Positions 39,901 through 50,865 of a stretch of 64,000 nucleotides of DNA are shown piece by piece. The stretch spans positions 24,464,283 through 24,528,282 of the forward strand of contig OU612066.1 in the NCBI GenBank assembly GCA_914767715.1, read 5' to 3'. Position 1 is the stretch's first letter; every line of letters starts with the position of its first letter. The notes beneath the pieces were generated by a model. It worked only from the letters and a program-made list of their open reading frames with translations, made no database searches and was not told where the DNA came from. This stretch comes from Membranipora membranacea. Lineage: Eukaryota > Bryozoa > Gymnolaemata > Cheilostomatida > Membraniporidae. Made by a program: the position numbers and the translations under genes.

Positions 39901-41650
39901 ACAACTGGTTCAACTTCATTATCATCAGCAGTGGGCTCAGATTGTACAGCCTCAGTGACTTCCTGCTCAATGGTGTCTTCAGTGATTTGATCAGACTCAG
40001 CATCATCTGCGGTTGGTGCAGATTCATCTTCCTCTGCAGGCTCAGACTCGAGGGCAGACTCCACAACTGGTTCAACTTCAGTATCATCGGCAGTGGGCTC
40101 AGATTGTACATCATCAGTCACATCTTGCTCGATGGTGTCTTCAGTGACTTCATCTATTTCAGAAGCAACAACAGTTGGCTCTGATTCTTCCTCAACTGTG
40201 ACTTCCTCTTCCTGTCCTGTTTCAGCGGTTTGATCAGACTCAGCATCATCTGCGGTTGGTGCAGATTCAGCTTCCTCTGCAGGCTCAGACTCGAGGGCAG
40301 ACTCCACAACTGGTTCAACTTCAGTATCATCGGCAGTGGGCTCAGATTGTACATCATCAGTCACATCTTGCTCGATGGTGTCTTCAGTGACTTCATCTAT
40401 TTCAGAAGCAACAACAGTTGGCTCTGATTCTTCCTCAACTGTGACTTCCTCTTCCTGTCCTGTTTCAGCGGTTTGATCAGACTCAGCATCATCTGCGGTT
40501 GGTGCAGATTCAGCTTCCTCTGCAGGCTCAGACTCGAGGGCAGACTCCACAACTGGTTCAACTTCAGTATCATCGGCAGTGGGCTCAGATTGTACATCAT
40601 CAGTCACATCTTGCTCGATGGTGTCTTCAGTGACTTCATCTATTTCAGAAGCAACAACAGTTGGCTCTGATTCTTCCTCAACTGTGACTTCCTCTCCCTG
40701 TCCTGTTTCAGTGGTTTGATCAGACTCAGCATCATCTGCGGTTGGTGCAGATTCAGCTTCCTCTGTAGCTTCAGGCTCGAGGGCAGACTCCACAACTGGT
40801 TCAACTTCATTATCATCGGCAGTGGGCTCAGATTGTACAGCCTCAGTGACTTCCTGCTCAATGGTGTCTTCAGTGATTTGATCAGACTCAGCATCATCTG
40901 CGGTTGGTGCAGATTCAGCTTCCTCTGCAGGCTCAGGCTCGAGGGCAGACTCCACAACTGGTTCAACTTTAGTATCATCGGCAGTGGGCTCAGATTGTAC
41001 AGCTTCAGTGACTTCTTGCTCAATGGTGTATTCAGTGATTTGATCAGGCTCAGCATCATCTGCGGTTGGTGCAGATTCAGCTTCTTCTGTGAACACAGGC
41101 TCCACAGTCGGATAACATATCGGCTCAGATTCATTATCGTCAAGAGGACAATTTGAAGCTGACTCGGACAAAGTGTGCTCTATGGAGGTGTGATAAGTTA
41201 TGTCAGATTCGCATGTGGTGGCACCAAGTTCGTCTGTGCCAGGGACAGAATAGTTAGTGTTTTGTTCATGTTCATATTCCTGTAAAAGTTCTGAAGTATG
41301 TTGAATACCAGAACTTGGATCAGTTGTTGAAGCACTAGTATTCTCCGAAAGAGATGAGTGAGAGATGAAATTAGCAGATAGTGTTGTAGATGGGTCCTCA
41401 CCGATCCCATAGGATACGAAATTAGACTTGTAGAGAGTGGTCTGTTCATCCCGATAAATGGTCTCTTCTTGCATGTCATTAGAATTAGAATCTAGTTTCT
41501 TCATTGCGTTTATTTCAACTTGTTCATCTACGTTTAAGCTCACTGTTTGTTGAAACTCACTACTATGTATGGCAACAGAACTGCTACACATAATATCCGC
41601 AGTTGCATCATTTTCATCCATATTCGAGCTAGGAACCTCATCCACTCGAA
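9947..41650 (-). CDS. Giant ankyrin exon, 31.7 kb, 27-residue acidic repeat array
   Basis: One uninterrupted reading frame of about 10,568 codons runs from a CTGCAG acceptor (41650) to a GTGAGT donor (9947), phase 1 on both sides. Its parts are a Ser/Thr-rich unique start of about 170 residues, roughly 9,950 residues of tandem acidic repeats, a segment with a 94-residue repeat (about 11255-10330), and a unique end with DYVMVDSAQENAS and ILPDGTVVCHNITKT. The last motif resembles the ankyrin C-terminal DEQGN-VTKKI region. Giant exons after the death domain are known in vertebrate ankyrin-B/G and in Drosophila Ank2, and C. elegans UNC-44 has a Ser/Thr/Glu/Pro-rich repeat tail, so the position fits. 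Predicted function: an extended polyanionic spacer on a spectrin-bound ankyrin, probably neuronal (inference). Stops are absent across the whole length, which argues for selection on the frame. Confidence 0.95.
10330..11255 (-). repeat. 94-residue repeat at the end of the giant exon
   Basis: Three to four copies of a 94-residue (282-bp) unit carry SQ-[IV]YQ---VS-A-E-G-QSR, SSG-AEYE--SDNIEY, QTVSQ-EN and PVAEPQLRPGTAMEVRSD. The last two full copies are almost identical (282-bp spacing between 10699 and 10981). The unit is less acidic than the main array and contains aromatic and basic residues, so it is a separate repeat family. Confidence 0.88.
13200..16450 (-). repeat. 1,698-bp higher-order repeat, two copies
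   Basis: Blocks starting near 13.23 and 14.93 kb are nearly identical at an offset of 1,698 bp, that is 21 x 81 minus 3. The missing codon comes from a 26-residue half-unit (SEPTVDASETEVAEATIEQD) in each block. This marks the two blocks as one duplication event. Confidence 0.75.
29000..39090 (-). repeat. 5,022-bp tandem duplication inside the array
   Basis: About 29.0-34.05 kb matches about 34.02-39.09 kb at an offset of 5,022 bp, which is 62 x 81. Rare variants are shared at the offset, for example TCTGGCTCAG near 30108 and 35130, and GATTGGGTCT near 30411 and 35433. The few differences include a Thr/Pro change near 30512 versus 35534. The low divergence implies a recent duplication or conversion. 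Confidence 0.85.
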
Positions 41651-43360
41651 CTGCAGAATAATCAAAACCTAATTGTCAATATCGCTTCATCAATTCTGTT
41701 TGCCATTAATGTCAGTAGGCTTAGCCCTAAGCATTCAGTTATGCTTAGTAAATGCATATGCGCTTCCAGCAGTTGTAGCCATACTATTAGCTTGATGTCA
41801 TGTGAATTATGCATTTGTTCCGCAACAGCCTTCTTGTTAAATGTGGTATTTGAAGCATTTCTGTGAAACATTCTGCACATTGCTATATCATTTTAGTTTA
41901 TACAGCTAAATCCAGTTAAATTGGGGGTAAGCTAGGGACCCACAGAAACCGGTACATATAGATGGTAATTTGAAAGGCTTTGCACATGTTGTGGGGATCC
42001 CGCACACAGACTAGCAACAAGCAATCTGATATTTATCACAACAAATAATGGCACAATATACTAACCACGTAATCTTCGGGTCTTGGTCTCCAATTTTGGG
42101 CTCCTTCATGCATAAGCACTGGCCAGCTTAGAAGGCTATAAGTTTTTTTTGTCAGTTCATGCATTGGCGACGGCGCACAGTGTTGCTATTTGCTAGCCAA
42201 AGCTCGATTGAAGTCAGTATAGTAAAAAACACCAATAAACTCAAGAGGGAAAACCACAAGAATCCTTTTTATAAACATCTGAATGTACATCTTTACTATT
42301 TGATACAAAATAGTTGTGATCAATTCCTCAAAACTCAATAAAATCACCATAGTTATTCTCACAAAATGTTTACATAAAGATGTTTACAACTTCATCATGC
42401 ATTAGTGAAATGTATAGGAAAAGTTTTGCATAATGATCATAATAACATACAAGCTTAGTTGAGAAGAATGAGAGGAAAGCAATGAATGCAAGACTGTCAT
42501 GTATAAAGCAACGCTGCCAGCAAGCCACTTTCTTATCCGAAAAAATCTTGAAATATTCGCCAATTAGGCACAGTTAGCAGTGATTTGAGGCGATCCCGAT
42601 TGGAATTAGTTTTGTTTGTGGCAATCAGTAGCTGTGCTTTGTGAAGGGATGAAACAGGCAGCAAAATGAGAGAAGTTAGTTATGAGACTAATAAAATGAA
42701 AGCAAGGTAGCGAGGAAGCTGTAATGGCGATCGATCAGAACTTTGAAGAAGTCAATATCATGACAAATAGTCGACCTTGACTCATCCAAAGTTCTATGAA
42801 TTTGATGTGTGTAGTGCGATTTAAGACGAAACATGATGGAAATGCAGGCATAAAACATGCGTAGATTGAAGTCACAGTCATCTACTATGATCAAGTGAAA
42901 CGAAAATCTTAGCAGAGCATTAAAATCTACCAGCAATGGCAATGGCCCAGCAATGTTAACTTTGGTGCCACTAATTGTTGGTAATTGATGGTAAATTGTA
43001 ATACACATACAGCAGTTACTGAACTAATATGCAGAGATCAACTTAGAAGATGTCTGAGCATGACCATGTAATGTCAGCTTTCAACACGGGTAAGGGACAT
43101 TGCTGAAGATCAACTCGATTATTCTGCATCAAGAAGTTGGCCAAACCATAAAAAATTAACAAGTTGATCAGAAAAAATAGTACTGATAATTCACAACAAT
43201 GACTGAAAGTTAATAAACCCAGTGAGCATGTGACGTGCTGATGCTGTAGCGACTCGTCATCATCACATAAGGTGGGTAGAGGGGGTTGGGGGTGGCAGGT
43301 GAATTCGATGATTCGGGGGTTACATTTAAGCTATCAATCAACAGAGGGAAGACAACTCAC
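41651..43360 (-). other. Intron before the giant exon
   Basis: This is 1.7 kb of AT-rich intron with no further coding signal or obvious repeat. A pyrimidine-poor CTGCAG acceptor at its end starts the giant exon. Confidence 0.7.
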
Positions 43361-43441
43361 CATCTGTTGAGTGAAGATCACCGTCCGTTCTCTGCTCATC
43401 GTAGTAGCTCGCGCCTTGGGATGATGCATAATCATCTCCTT
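43361..43441 (-). CDS. 81-bp acidic exon 2
   Basis: The exon encodes 27 codons (EGDDYASSQGASYYDEQRTD, GDLHSTD), phase 1 on both sides, between TTATAG and a GTGAGT donor. It is the last small exon before the giant exon. Skipping the giant exon would join it in frame to the exon at 7054 or 8608. Confidence 0.82.
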
Positions 43442-44234
43442 CTATAATAAATAATAAAATCATAAACATTAATATAAAATTAAATAGTCAAACCTACAGT
43501 CTCCTACTATGTCAGACTAACTGATGTCAAATGCCTGGTACAAATACAACTAAAATCTGTTTGGCAAAATGAACAATTCTGATTATTTTTGAACAATACA
43601 AAGTATCCCTTATTTTGAAGTAACAGCGTGTGATGGATGGATAAGTCGATTAATATATCTGTAAGTTTGAGTCATTATATAAAGTAGTGTTCATCTATAC
43701 CACCAATAACTCAATATATTATTGAACTGCATTACCAATACAAATACCATAAGGTTATTACTGTGCAGAATAAAGAATGCACCCCACCACTACAATAGCG
43801 CAAGTATCACATCAGTAGAACTAACACAGCATCAGGGGGAAAGAGAAATAAAAAATAAAGCACAGCTGAACTATTGTATCAGGCGGGTAAAGTATTGTTA
43901 CTGAATGAGTAAGCATGCAATTATCACTTTAGTTTCTAAGTATAGACATCGATACAGAAAGTCTGAGTTCCATGTGAAGACAACTTCAAATTTTGGTTTT
44001 CACATCCCATCTTCCGAAAAGATTTTAGGGAAAAACAGGTTCACACTGAGAAACAGACTTAATATGTCTTTGTATCGCCATCAAAGTCTTCTTATTATAC
44101 CCATGCTTAGCTAAACTGAATAGCCTTCTACGACAAACTATACTAAAGCAGCGATATAAAGTACACTTGCACTTGAGCAGCGGTAAAAATATGCAAATCT
44201 ATAAAAATAGCTACAGCCATGTTCAATACTGTAC

Positions 44235-44315
44235 CTTTCGAAATGTCAAATCCGGATTTTTCAGAAGGAGAATCCGTGCGGGCTATGTGCTGCTCGAAAT
44301 CTGATGATTTTTCCA
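44235..44315 (-). CDS. 81-bp acidic exon 1
   Basis: The exon encodes 27 codons (VEKSSDFEQHIARTDSPSEK, SGFDISK), phase 1 on both sides, between GATAG and a GTACAG donor. The length equals the 81-bp period of the giant exon, but the residues do not obviously match the repeat. Confidence 0.8.
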
Positions 44316-46520
44316 CTATCAAACAAAATTCATTTATCAGAGTGACAAAAAAACCATCAATTTAAGGGATAAATCTAAATAAAATAATTATTGCTGAAAA
44401 GTTCTTCGAAAATATCATCTTTACTCTCCTTATAATCCAGAGATGAGGCGCAATTTTAATCTCCCTGCCTAAAATTAAACATTGAGAACCTACCAAACTT
44501 AGAGCCTATGTTTAGCAGGTAGCGAGTTATACGAAGAAATATAATTGCTGTAGCGAACGATAGACAGAGTGAGTTTTGGCTCCAAGCCTTCACCACAGAC
44601 AACCATCCAAGTGAAGTGTCCAACCAGGAACCAACATTTAAACTTCCAGATTTATATGAGCCAGCCATTTATCCAAGAGCTCTGCACAAATTACCGGCAC
44701 AAAAAAATTATATCCATGAGAGCTTTTCTCTGCAGCATGCAGACAGCTAAGAATCCTGAGGGTTTATGATAGATTTACACATCAAGTGCAATTACTGAAT
44801 GACAGTCAATGACATAATGACTTCAATAAACGCAAGGATCTCTCCAACTTATCATGACCAAAGAATGTGACCCTAGATGTCAAAATAAGTTAGAGATCAT
44901 TGTGACGTCCGTCCAGTCTGAGAAAAACAAGCATATAATGACATCAAATTGTTTTATAAGTATACCACAGTTTATGTTTCACGGTGAAATTGAATTCCTT
45001 CGCAGCCCCCATTCAATCAATCGAGTACCAACCAGTTATAGAACAACGTAAAACAAGTATGGTGAGAAAACACTAATCATAAAAAGAGACTCATTAAAAC
45101 TGACTTGACCTAGTTACAGCCCATAACACCTGCTTACTACAACAAACCTTTCCAAGGAAACTTGTGCTTCTTAGATTTCTTCGATTGTTGATGTTCCGAC
45201 TTAGCTCCGCAGCACAGTTTATGAAAAACTTTAGGCATTTTTCTCGTAGACAGTAAATAAATCCTACGAATCCAGATTTTTCATGTCGACCATGAATCAG
45301 CTATATTGTTATGATGCAGACTAACATATCGAGGTAACTGTACTGTTGGTGCGAGATTCTCAAAATGAGACGTAGACTAGCAGCACACAGGATGCGAGAT
45401 AAGATACTACATAACTCTCTTATCCGATGCTGTCAGCAGAATAATTGCACAATGACTCAACCTGTAGGATCATACAGCTCTATCTGCTTAGCGTGTGAGA
45501 ATCTATGCAACCTCAATTCTTATATCAATAGAGTACAGGTTGAACAAGTCGCTGATGTAAAAATCTGTCGCTTTATATAATAATATAATACGATCTGGCA
45601 GACAAAACGCTGTATGAAATATTTGTATGAGGAGTTTTTTGGAAGGCTGCCAGCTATATGAGGAGACTAAACAATCGAGGATTTTGATCTTGAGCTAGGA
45701 TGAAATTGAAAACTGTTGGCAATTGTAAATTAAACACCACCCGTTTTAAATTTCTTTGCACTTTCAAATATGCAGGATATCATGATGCACTTTATCAACA
45801 ACGTCTGCAGGTAACTTTGGCATTGAAAGATAAATAGTCTACAAATTACACTCTCCTGGTAATTGTTTCCAATTTTTGGTGAATAAGCTGACACAGTTTG
45901 TTGCATAAATATCGGAAGGTTTTTAGAAACTGTATTTATCAAATTCAGCCTTTGCATAGGTTGTGTTCGTGGTTGGCTCAATGTCAAAATCATTGAATAT
46001 TGAGATTTTGCCAAATTTCACCTTGCAAGGTTATTTTTTCCTACGATATTATCATCCTCAAAATGGTAAGCATTATTAGAGGATTACATTAATATCAGGA
46101 AGTAACAGGTATTTAAGCAAAGAGATCAGATGTTGGAAGTTATATCGCCATATAGGGAAAGTGATGAAAATAAACAAAGGTTATTTTGGGGTGAAAGATC
46201 TATCCTTAATCCCGCTATATAAGTAGGGGCTTATCATCATGTTACATATATGTAAAGAACTTTTGTTTTCAGGGTATTTATGTGTAGGTAGAAAATACTT
46301 GATGTGCTGCCAAAGCCCCTTACTAGTTTAATCTGGTTTGATAATAGCTGAATGGCATTCTCACATGTCCAATGAGGCTAGACATTTAGACATGAGACTA
46401 GACATTTATTTCAAAGCCATCTTATTCTTCTCAACATACTTTTCTTGTTATCTTTTGATCTAGATTTTTTAGCTATGAAACCTTAATGATTGAGTAAAAT
46501 TCAACCTATTTACTGAAAAT

Positions 46521-46661
46521 TCTCACAAAATCATTTCGATCATCGATCCTTTGCATGGTTTGATGCAGTATCTCACAAAATCATTACGATCATGGATTCT
46601 TTGCATGGTTTTTATGTAGCATGTCACAAATTTATTTCGATCATGGATTCTTTGCATGGCT
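46521..46661. repeat. Three-copy 50-bp intronic tandem repeat
   Basis: Units start at 46521, 46571 and about 46622, each with TCACAAA-T-ATT-CGATCAT, then GATTCTTTGCATGG. Divergence is modest. Confidence 0.8.
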
Positions 46662-46855
46662 CAAAATTGTTTGACCTTTCTTCAAGTCCACATGAGATGT
46701 ATTCAAAAATGATGCTTTTCCCTGAGATGTGAAATTTCTGCACCGCTAAATTTCTTTTGACCAAATTTTCAGGTTAATTTACATAAAAAAACTCACCCTA
46801 GTTGATAACCTACAAAGCTCAAATTACCACAATAATATTGACAAATTAAACTCAC

Positions 46856-46990
46856 CGTATTGTGTGGCATCAGCTGCTGCTGGTTCATCATACAGACGTT
46901 CTTCTGTCTCATTATCTGAGTCTCGATCTAATACTGACTCAACTGTAGGCTTAGATTCAGCTTCCAGCTCTTCCTCAACCTGCTCATCAT
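46856..46990 (-). CDS. Acidic exon resembling the giant repeat
   Basis: The exon encodes 45 codons: DDEQVEEELEAESKPTVESV, LDRDSDNETEERLYDEPAAA, DATQY. EAESKPTVESV...DSDNETEE resembles the array unit EAESAPTADDAESDQITED by eye. Phase 1 on both sides, GTGAGT donor. Confidence 0.87.
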
Positions 46991-47396
46991 CTGAAACAAG
47001 GAAGATAATTTATATTTAAAAATAATCTATAGAGAAGTTTGCATTCAAAACATTACAGATATATTACAGTAATTATCTAAACAGAGATAAAGTGCCAAAG
47101 CCTAATTCAACTGATTTGTTGGTTTAAATTCTAATACAAGTACTGTAGATCTTGATATTGAAAAGTGAGAAGCAGAAGCGCATGCAAGAGAGGAAGAATT
47201 GGTCAACAGCAGAAAAATGAGAAGAGCAAAAAACTTGTAAAATACACGTTGTAAATGCGAGCAACAAGGTGTTTAAAGTTTTCTTCTACCACTAATAAAT
47301 TAACATGATAATAACTGGAATCGGATCAGGATTAGCTGATGGTGACTAAAATAACAGATAAGGGCTAGACAGCAGTGCTCAGGCCACCCTTTATAC

Positions 47397-47561
47397 CTTC
47401 TTGAGTGATGTCACAGATTTCAATCTCTGGTGAGGCAGCATCAAGATCAGCGACCAAACTCATTAACGCCTCACGACGCTTTTCTGATTTTTCCCTGGCC
47501 TCTTCCTCGGACACTGGTTTAGACGGTCCATGCCTTGGATCAATCTCAACAACCACTTCAT
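47397..47561 (-). CDS. DPRxG module, copy 4
   Basis: The exon encodes 55 codons: DEVVVEIDPRHGPSKPVSEE, EAREKSEKRREALMSLVADL, DAASPEIEICDITQE. The DPRHG, EKSEK-R-AL and ADLDAAS blocks are retained while loop residues differ. Phase 1 on both sides. Confidence 0.9.
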
Positions 47562-47906
47562 CTGCACAAGGCACCAAGCAAGAAGTGTGAGAAATAGGCA
47601 AACCATTTTAGCATGCATTATTGTAAGCATACTTTAGATTATCCACAAAGTTTTTCAAGCAAGCAAAAGTGTGAAAAAGGCCAAAGCTTTAATCTGATTT
47701 CAATTTCAGCGTGCATTATTTCAAGCAATCTTTAATTTATCTTTAATTTATCTGGATACTTTAAAGCAAGCAGAAGTGTGAAACAATGCCACCAACGTCT
47801 TATTCTGATTTCAATCAGAAAGCATATTTGCCAAATACTGCAATAGGTATTCATCCCCAGGCCAGAAGAAATTGAAGTCTTTGGATTGACAAAAAAGAGT
47901 TCTCAC

Positions 47907-48269
47907 CATCATCGACTAGAGGTGTGACAGGTTCAAGATCATCCTGTAGACTAGGCTCAGCATCCTGGCCGCCATATTGCACATCTTCATAAGCAGACTC
48001 CGCCTCTTCACTTTCAGGTTCCTCCTGTAGATTGCTAGGCTCCGCCTCCTGTATATCACTGGGCTCCGCCTCTGTCTGCTGATCGTCTACTGAGTCATCA
48101 GTTGCTGGTTTGGTGGATATTGGTACCTCATACTCTAGTTCAGGGTCCAAAGCTGGAGCTGACTCTGATTGGTCAGCTGAATCAGCAGTGATGAAATCAT
48201 CGTCTGTGGCTGTGACATCATCAGAATCTGCTGGCTCATTGGAACCAAACTCTGCCTCCTCAACTGGCT
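47907..48269 (-). CDS. Acidic partner exon, copy C (long)
   Basis: The exon encodes 121 codons starting EPVEEAEFGSNEPADSDD, with QSESAPALDPELEYEVP and an internal repeat (AEPSDIQEAEPSNLQEEPES). It is the longest of the acidic partner exons. Phase 1 on both sides, GTGAGA donor. Confidence 0.88.
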
Positions 48270-48663
48270 CTGTAACACCACGGAAATAGGTCAAAACTGC
48301 TCATCAACAACTCTTTTTGAGGAAACAATGTGAAATGTCACAAATAGTGTGGACAGCAGGAGGATGATTACAATTATTAGGAGAAAGCAAAAACTTTATG
48401 TTAGGTCATTTTATAATGGATAGCAATGTGTTTGTAAGGAAACCTGAACCACGCCTCTTGTGCAGTTTGCATGTAGTGCTGAACCAAGGAGTTAAAGACT
48501 TCAACTCCTTGGCTGAACAAACCAAAACCCCTAGCCTGTCCTGACAAGCTTTGATTGGTGGGGATCGGGGTAGGGGGAGGAACAACCCACCGAACAAAGC
48601 TTGTCAAGATAGGCTACAACACCCCTAACAGAACATGCAAGCATTAGGAGGGCTGCTCATTAC

Positions 48664-48831
48664 CTCCTTCAGGTTCTTCATCACAGACAACCACATCACC
48701 AGATGCTGCGTCAAGATCAGACAGGAAATCGAGTAAAGCTTGACGCTTTTTCTCTGACTTCTCCTGGACCTCTTCAGCACTGGGTTGGGTTGCCTGCCCA
48801 TGTCGTGGGTCAAGGTCGGTAGCGATGGCAT
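48664..48831 (-). CDS. DPRxG module, copy 3
   Basis: The exon encodes 56 codons: DAIATDLDPRHGQATQPSAE, EVQEKSEKKRQALLDFLSDL, DAASGDVVVCDEEPEG. It pairs with the copy at 49490 as the two most similar members. Phase 1 on both sides, GTAATG donor. Confidence 0.9.
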
Positions 48832-48988
48832 CTGACAAAAACATAGTATTCATGTAACCCTCCGATAATTGATGGACATTGACGAAGTAAATCATAATGT
48901 ACATGATATATTTGAATTTACATATAATATGCCATGGCATTAGATATAATATGTAGTGATTCAAATTTTGATTGTTCTTAATTATTAC

Positions 48989-49213
48989 CTTCTTGAGCTT
49001 CTGTTACAGGCTCGGCCTCGTCATACTGAGATTCTTCAGTCTGAGATGGGGCGGCGTGCTCTACGTCCTCAAACTCTTGTGAGATCTCAGGCTCTTCATC
49101 ACCTGGTTCTGAAGTGGGCGGAGCTGAGCGCTCAAACTCCACTGATTGACTAGCAATGACATCATCAGCTTCAGTTTCATGTGGAGATGACTCTACACTT
49201 TCATCTATAGGTT
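48989..49213 (-). CDS. Acidic partner exon, copy B
   Basis: The exon encodes 75 codons starting EPIDESVESSPHETEADD, with RSAPPTSEPGDEEPEIS and AAPSQTEESQYDEAEP. It is related to the exon at 49768 in start, length class and SAPP spacing. Phase 1 on both sides. Confidence 0.88.
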
Positions 49214-49489
49214 CTAATAAAAGATAGATATGAGATGTCAGATAATTCGGAAGAAGTAAGATACATGTGACGTCCATTCCGTGCAAAAGGGAGCAGAATC
49301 AGTGCTAATCAAACCAACATTGGGTACAGACTGAGCATTACGGGGTTACCAGAATTTACACACATACACATAGTATCATTAACAATGCAATTTGTCTGAA
49401 TGAGTTGGTGCAGAATCAGCATCATAATGTCTTGTTAAATCTCCAAGTACAACCACACCCTCGCTGACCCACACATAAAGATTGCTTAC

Positions 49490-49657
49490 CGCCTTCATCT
49501 TCATCCTGGCAAACAACCACGTCCCCAGATGCTGCCTCGAGGTCAGACAGGAAATCGAGTAAAGCTTGACGCTTTCTCTCCGACCTTTCCTTGACCTCAT
49601 CAGCACTGGGTTGTGTTGTCTGCCCTCGACGAGGGTCGATGTCAGTTACGACTTCAT
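49490..49657 (-). CDS. DPRxG module, copy 2
   Basis: The exon encodes 56 codons: DEVVTDIDPRRGQTTQPSAD, EVKERSERKRQALLDFLSDL, EAASGDVVVCQDEDEG. It is close to the copy at 48664 even at the DNA level across the RQALLDFLSDL stretch, so their duplication or conversion is recent. Phase 1 on both sides, GTAAGC donor. Confidence 0.9.
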
Positions 49658-49767
49658 CTGTATTGAAATGGATCAATGTTGTAAAAAAATGAAATAAGGT
49701 CAAATATGGGTAAAGAAAATAAGAACACAAATTGGGACTAAAAACTCAATAGATCTAGTTTATGTAC

Positions 49768-50019
49768 CTTCTACAGCCTCAGGTACCTCCTCTTCAGATT
49801 CCTGATCGTGTTGGGGTGGCGCAGACTCCTCCACATCCTCAGTTTCCTGAGTGATGAAGTCCTCAGCTACGCTGACAGGGGGAGCTGATTTTGCTGTGTT
49901 TGCTGATTGTAGAGTGATTGAATCTTCTAGCCTGTCTTCACGGTCAGCCAAATCTGACTTATTGTCAAACAATGTGCTTCTTTCGTAGGTAGATTGATCA
50001 ACAGACTCATCGACTGGTT
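49768..50019 (-). CDS. Acidic partner exon, copy A
   Basis: The exon encodes 84 codons starting EPVDESVDQSTYERS and containing SAPPVSVAEDFITQE and SAPPQHDQESEEEVP. The E-P-[VI]-D-E-S-V start is shared with the exon at 48989. The SAPP segments followed by acidic residues resemble the SAPT units of the giant exon. Phase 1 on both sides. Confidence 0.88.
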
Positions 50020-50865
50020 CTAAAATGAGAACGTATTGATGAAACATTTCATTTCTCAAACGAATAGCAAGGTACTTTTCTCATTGCTCCACATTCAACA
50101 TAAAATAATAGCCTCTTAGTTCACATTTATAATCTTACTGTAGCTTAAGACTGTTACCAAGGCATAAATATATGACTAATGTCATCATCAATATCAGGTA
50201 TCATATTAGGAGCCTTAGCCATAACAAAACACATTGATGAGCAACCATAGTGCTACCATTTGCCCGCAAACGAAAGCAAGCCACATGACATGTGTTATTA
50301 ACCCTGCATTTTAGCGTTCATGTCTACAGCAACTTCTTTTAAGGTGTTCTCCAAGACAACAGTACATGCATTATAAACCAATGTGCGATAGAAAAACTGA
50401 AACAAGCATTAGGGTAGATAAACATAAATTGAATTGAGGTAACTGCCAAGCAAGTGATGTGATTGTATATAAAGGAAAATCTGTATCTCTTTGATGTGTC
50501 AGCAACTTAATCTTCTTCGAGATCTGCATGCTTGAAATTGAGAGCAAATTGTTCTTTCCATGCTGCAAATCACCAATGACTACAAAAACACACTTTGACA
50601 ACACAGCCTCCCAGCTATAACTCCACGCCATAGGGGCTATTAGTCTAACTAAAACTGAAGTCTGGAAACTGAAATGAAATGAGTGCATGCAGGAAATCGC
50701 CGCTTTCTAACAGTAAGACTGTTATGATTAGCTTTTCCAACCCGTTACTGGTGCAAGCCTACAACAATGATTAGCCTTAGATCCAATAACTGAATGTTGG
50801 TGCCAGCGGGAGGGTTAAGTAGCACACCGACCAGTGCAGCAGGTGGAGCTTACACCTATTTATAC

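Larger units (their letters stand above)
11270..41140 (-). repeat. Tandem 81-bp (27-residue) coding repeat array
   Basis: About 369 units of 27 residues, by length, are arranged mostly as 54-residue pairs: one half starts SEPTADDTEVEPVVESALEP and the other SAPTADDAESDQITEDTIEQ. A third half-unit type (SEPTVVASEIDEVTEDTIEQ), after a variant half with EEEVTVEEE, gives 81-residue triplets. A typical 54-residue pair has 20 Asp/Glu and no Lys/Arg. Array edges are diffuse; the first half-unit near 41140 and the last near 11270 are degenerate. Confidence 0.95.
43442..46855 (-). other. Introns around the 81-bp exon at 44235
   Basis: Introns 43442-44234 and 44316-46855. The second is the longest intron here (2.5 kb) and contains a three-unit tandem repeat (46521-46661). 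Nothing else recognisable. Confidence 0.7.

Noticed and set aside
11270-41140. Array read as noncoding minisatellite or CRISPR-like array
   Set aside because: The frame is kept through all units and the block is bounded by splice sites in an ankyrin gene; there are no repeat-spacer boundaries.
11807-41143. Minus-strand Leu/Lys/Ser/Gln-rich frames of 60-200 codons inside the array
   Set aside because: These are shifted frames of the same repeat, broken at irregular points. They would arise only from frameshifting, for which I see no signal.
11386-41156. Many plus-strand open frames with repeated Ser/Val/Ala or Ile/Arg/Leu text across the array
   Set aside because: They are shadows of the 81-bp repeat in other frames; each ends after a few units, none has flanking splice or domain support, and the minus frame alone is open for 31.7 kb.
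42159-45580. Several 60-110 codon frames on both strands in the introns at 41.7-46.8 kb
   Set aside because: They have no domain, no splice context and biased AT-rich composition; consistent with chance open frames.
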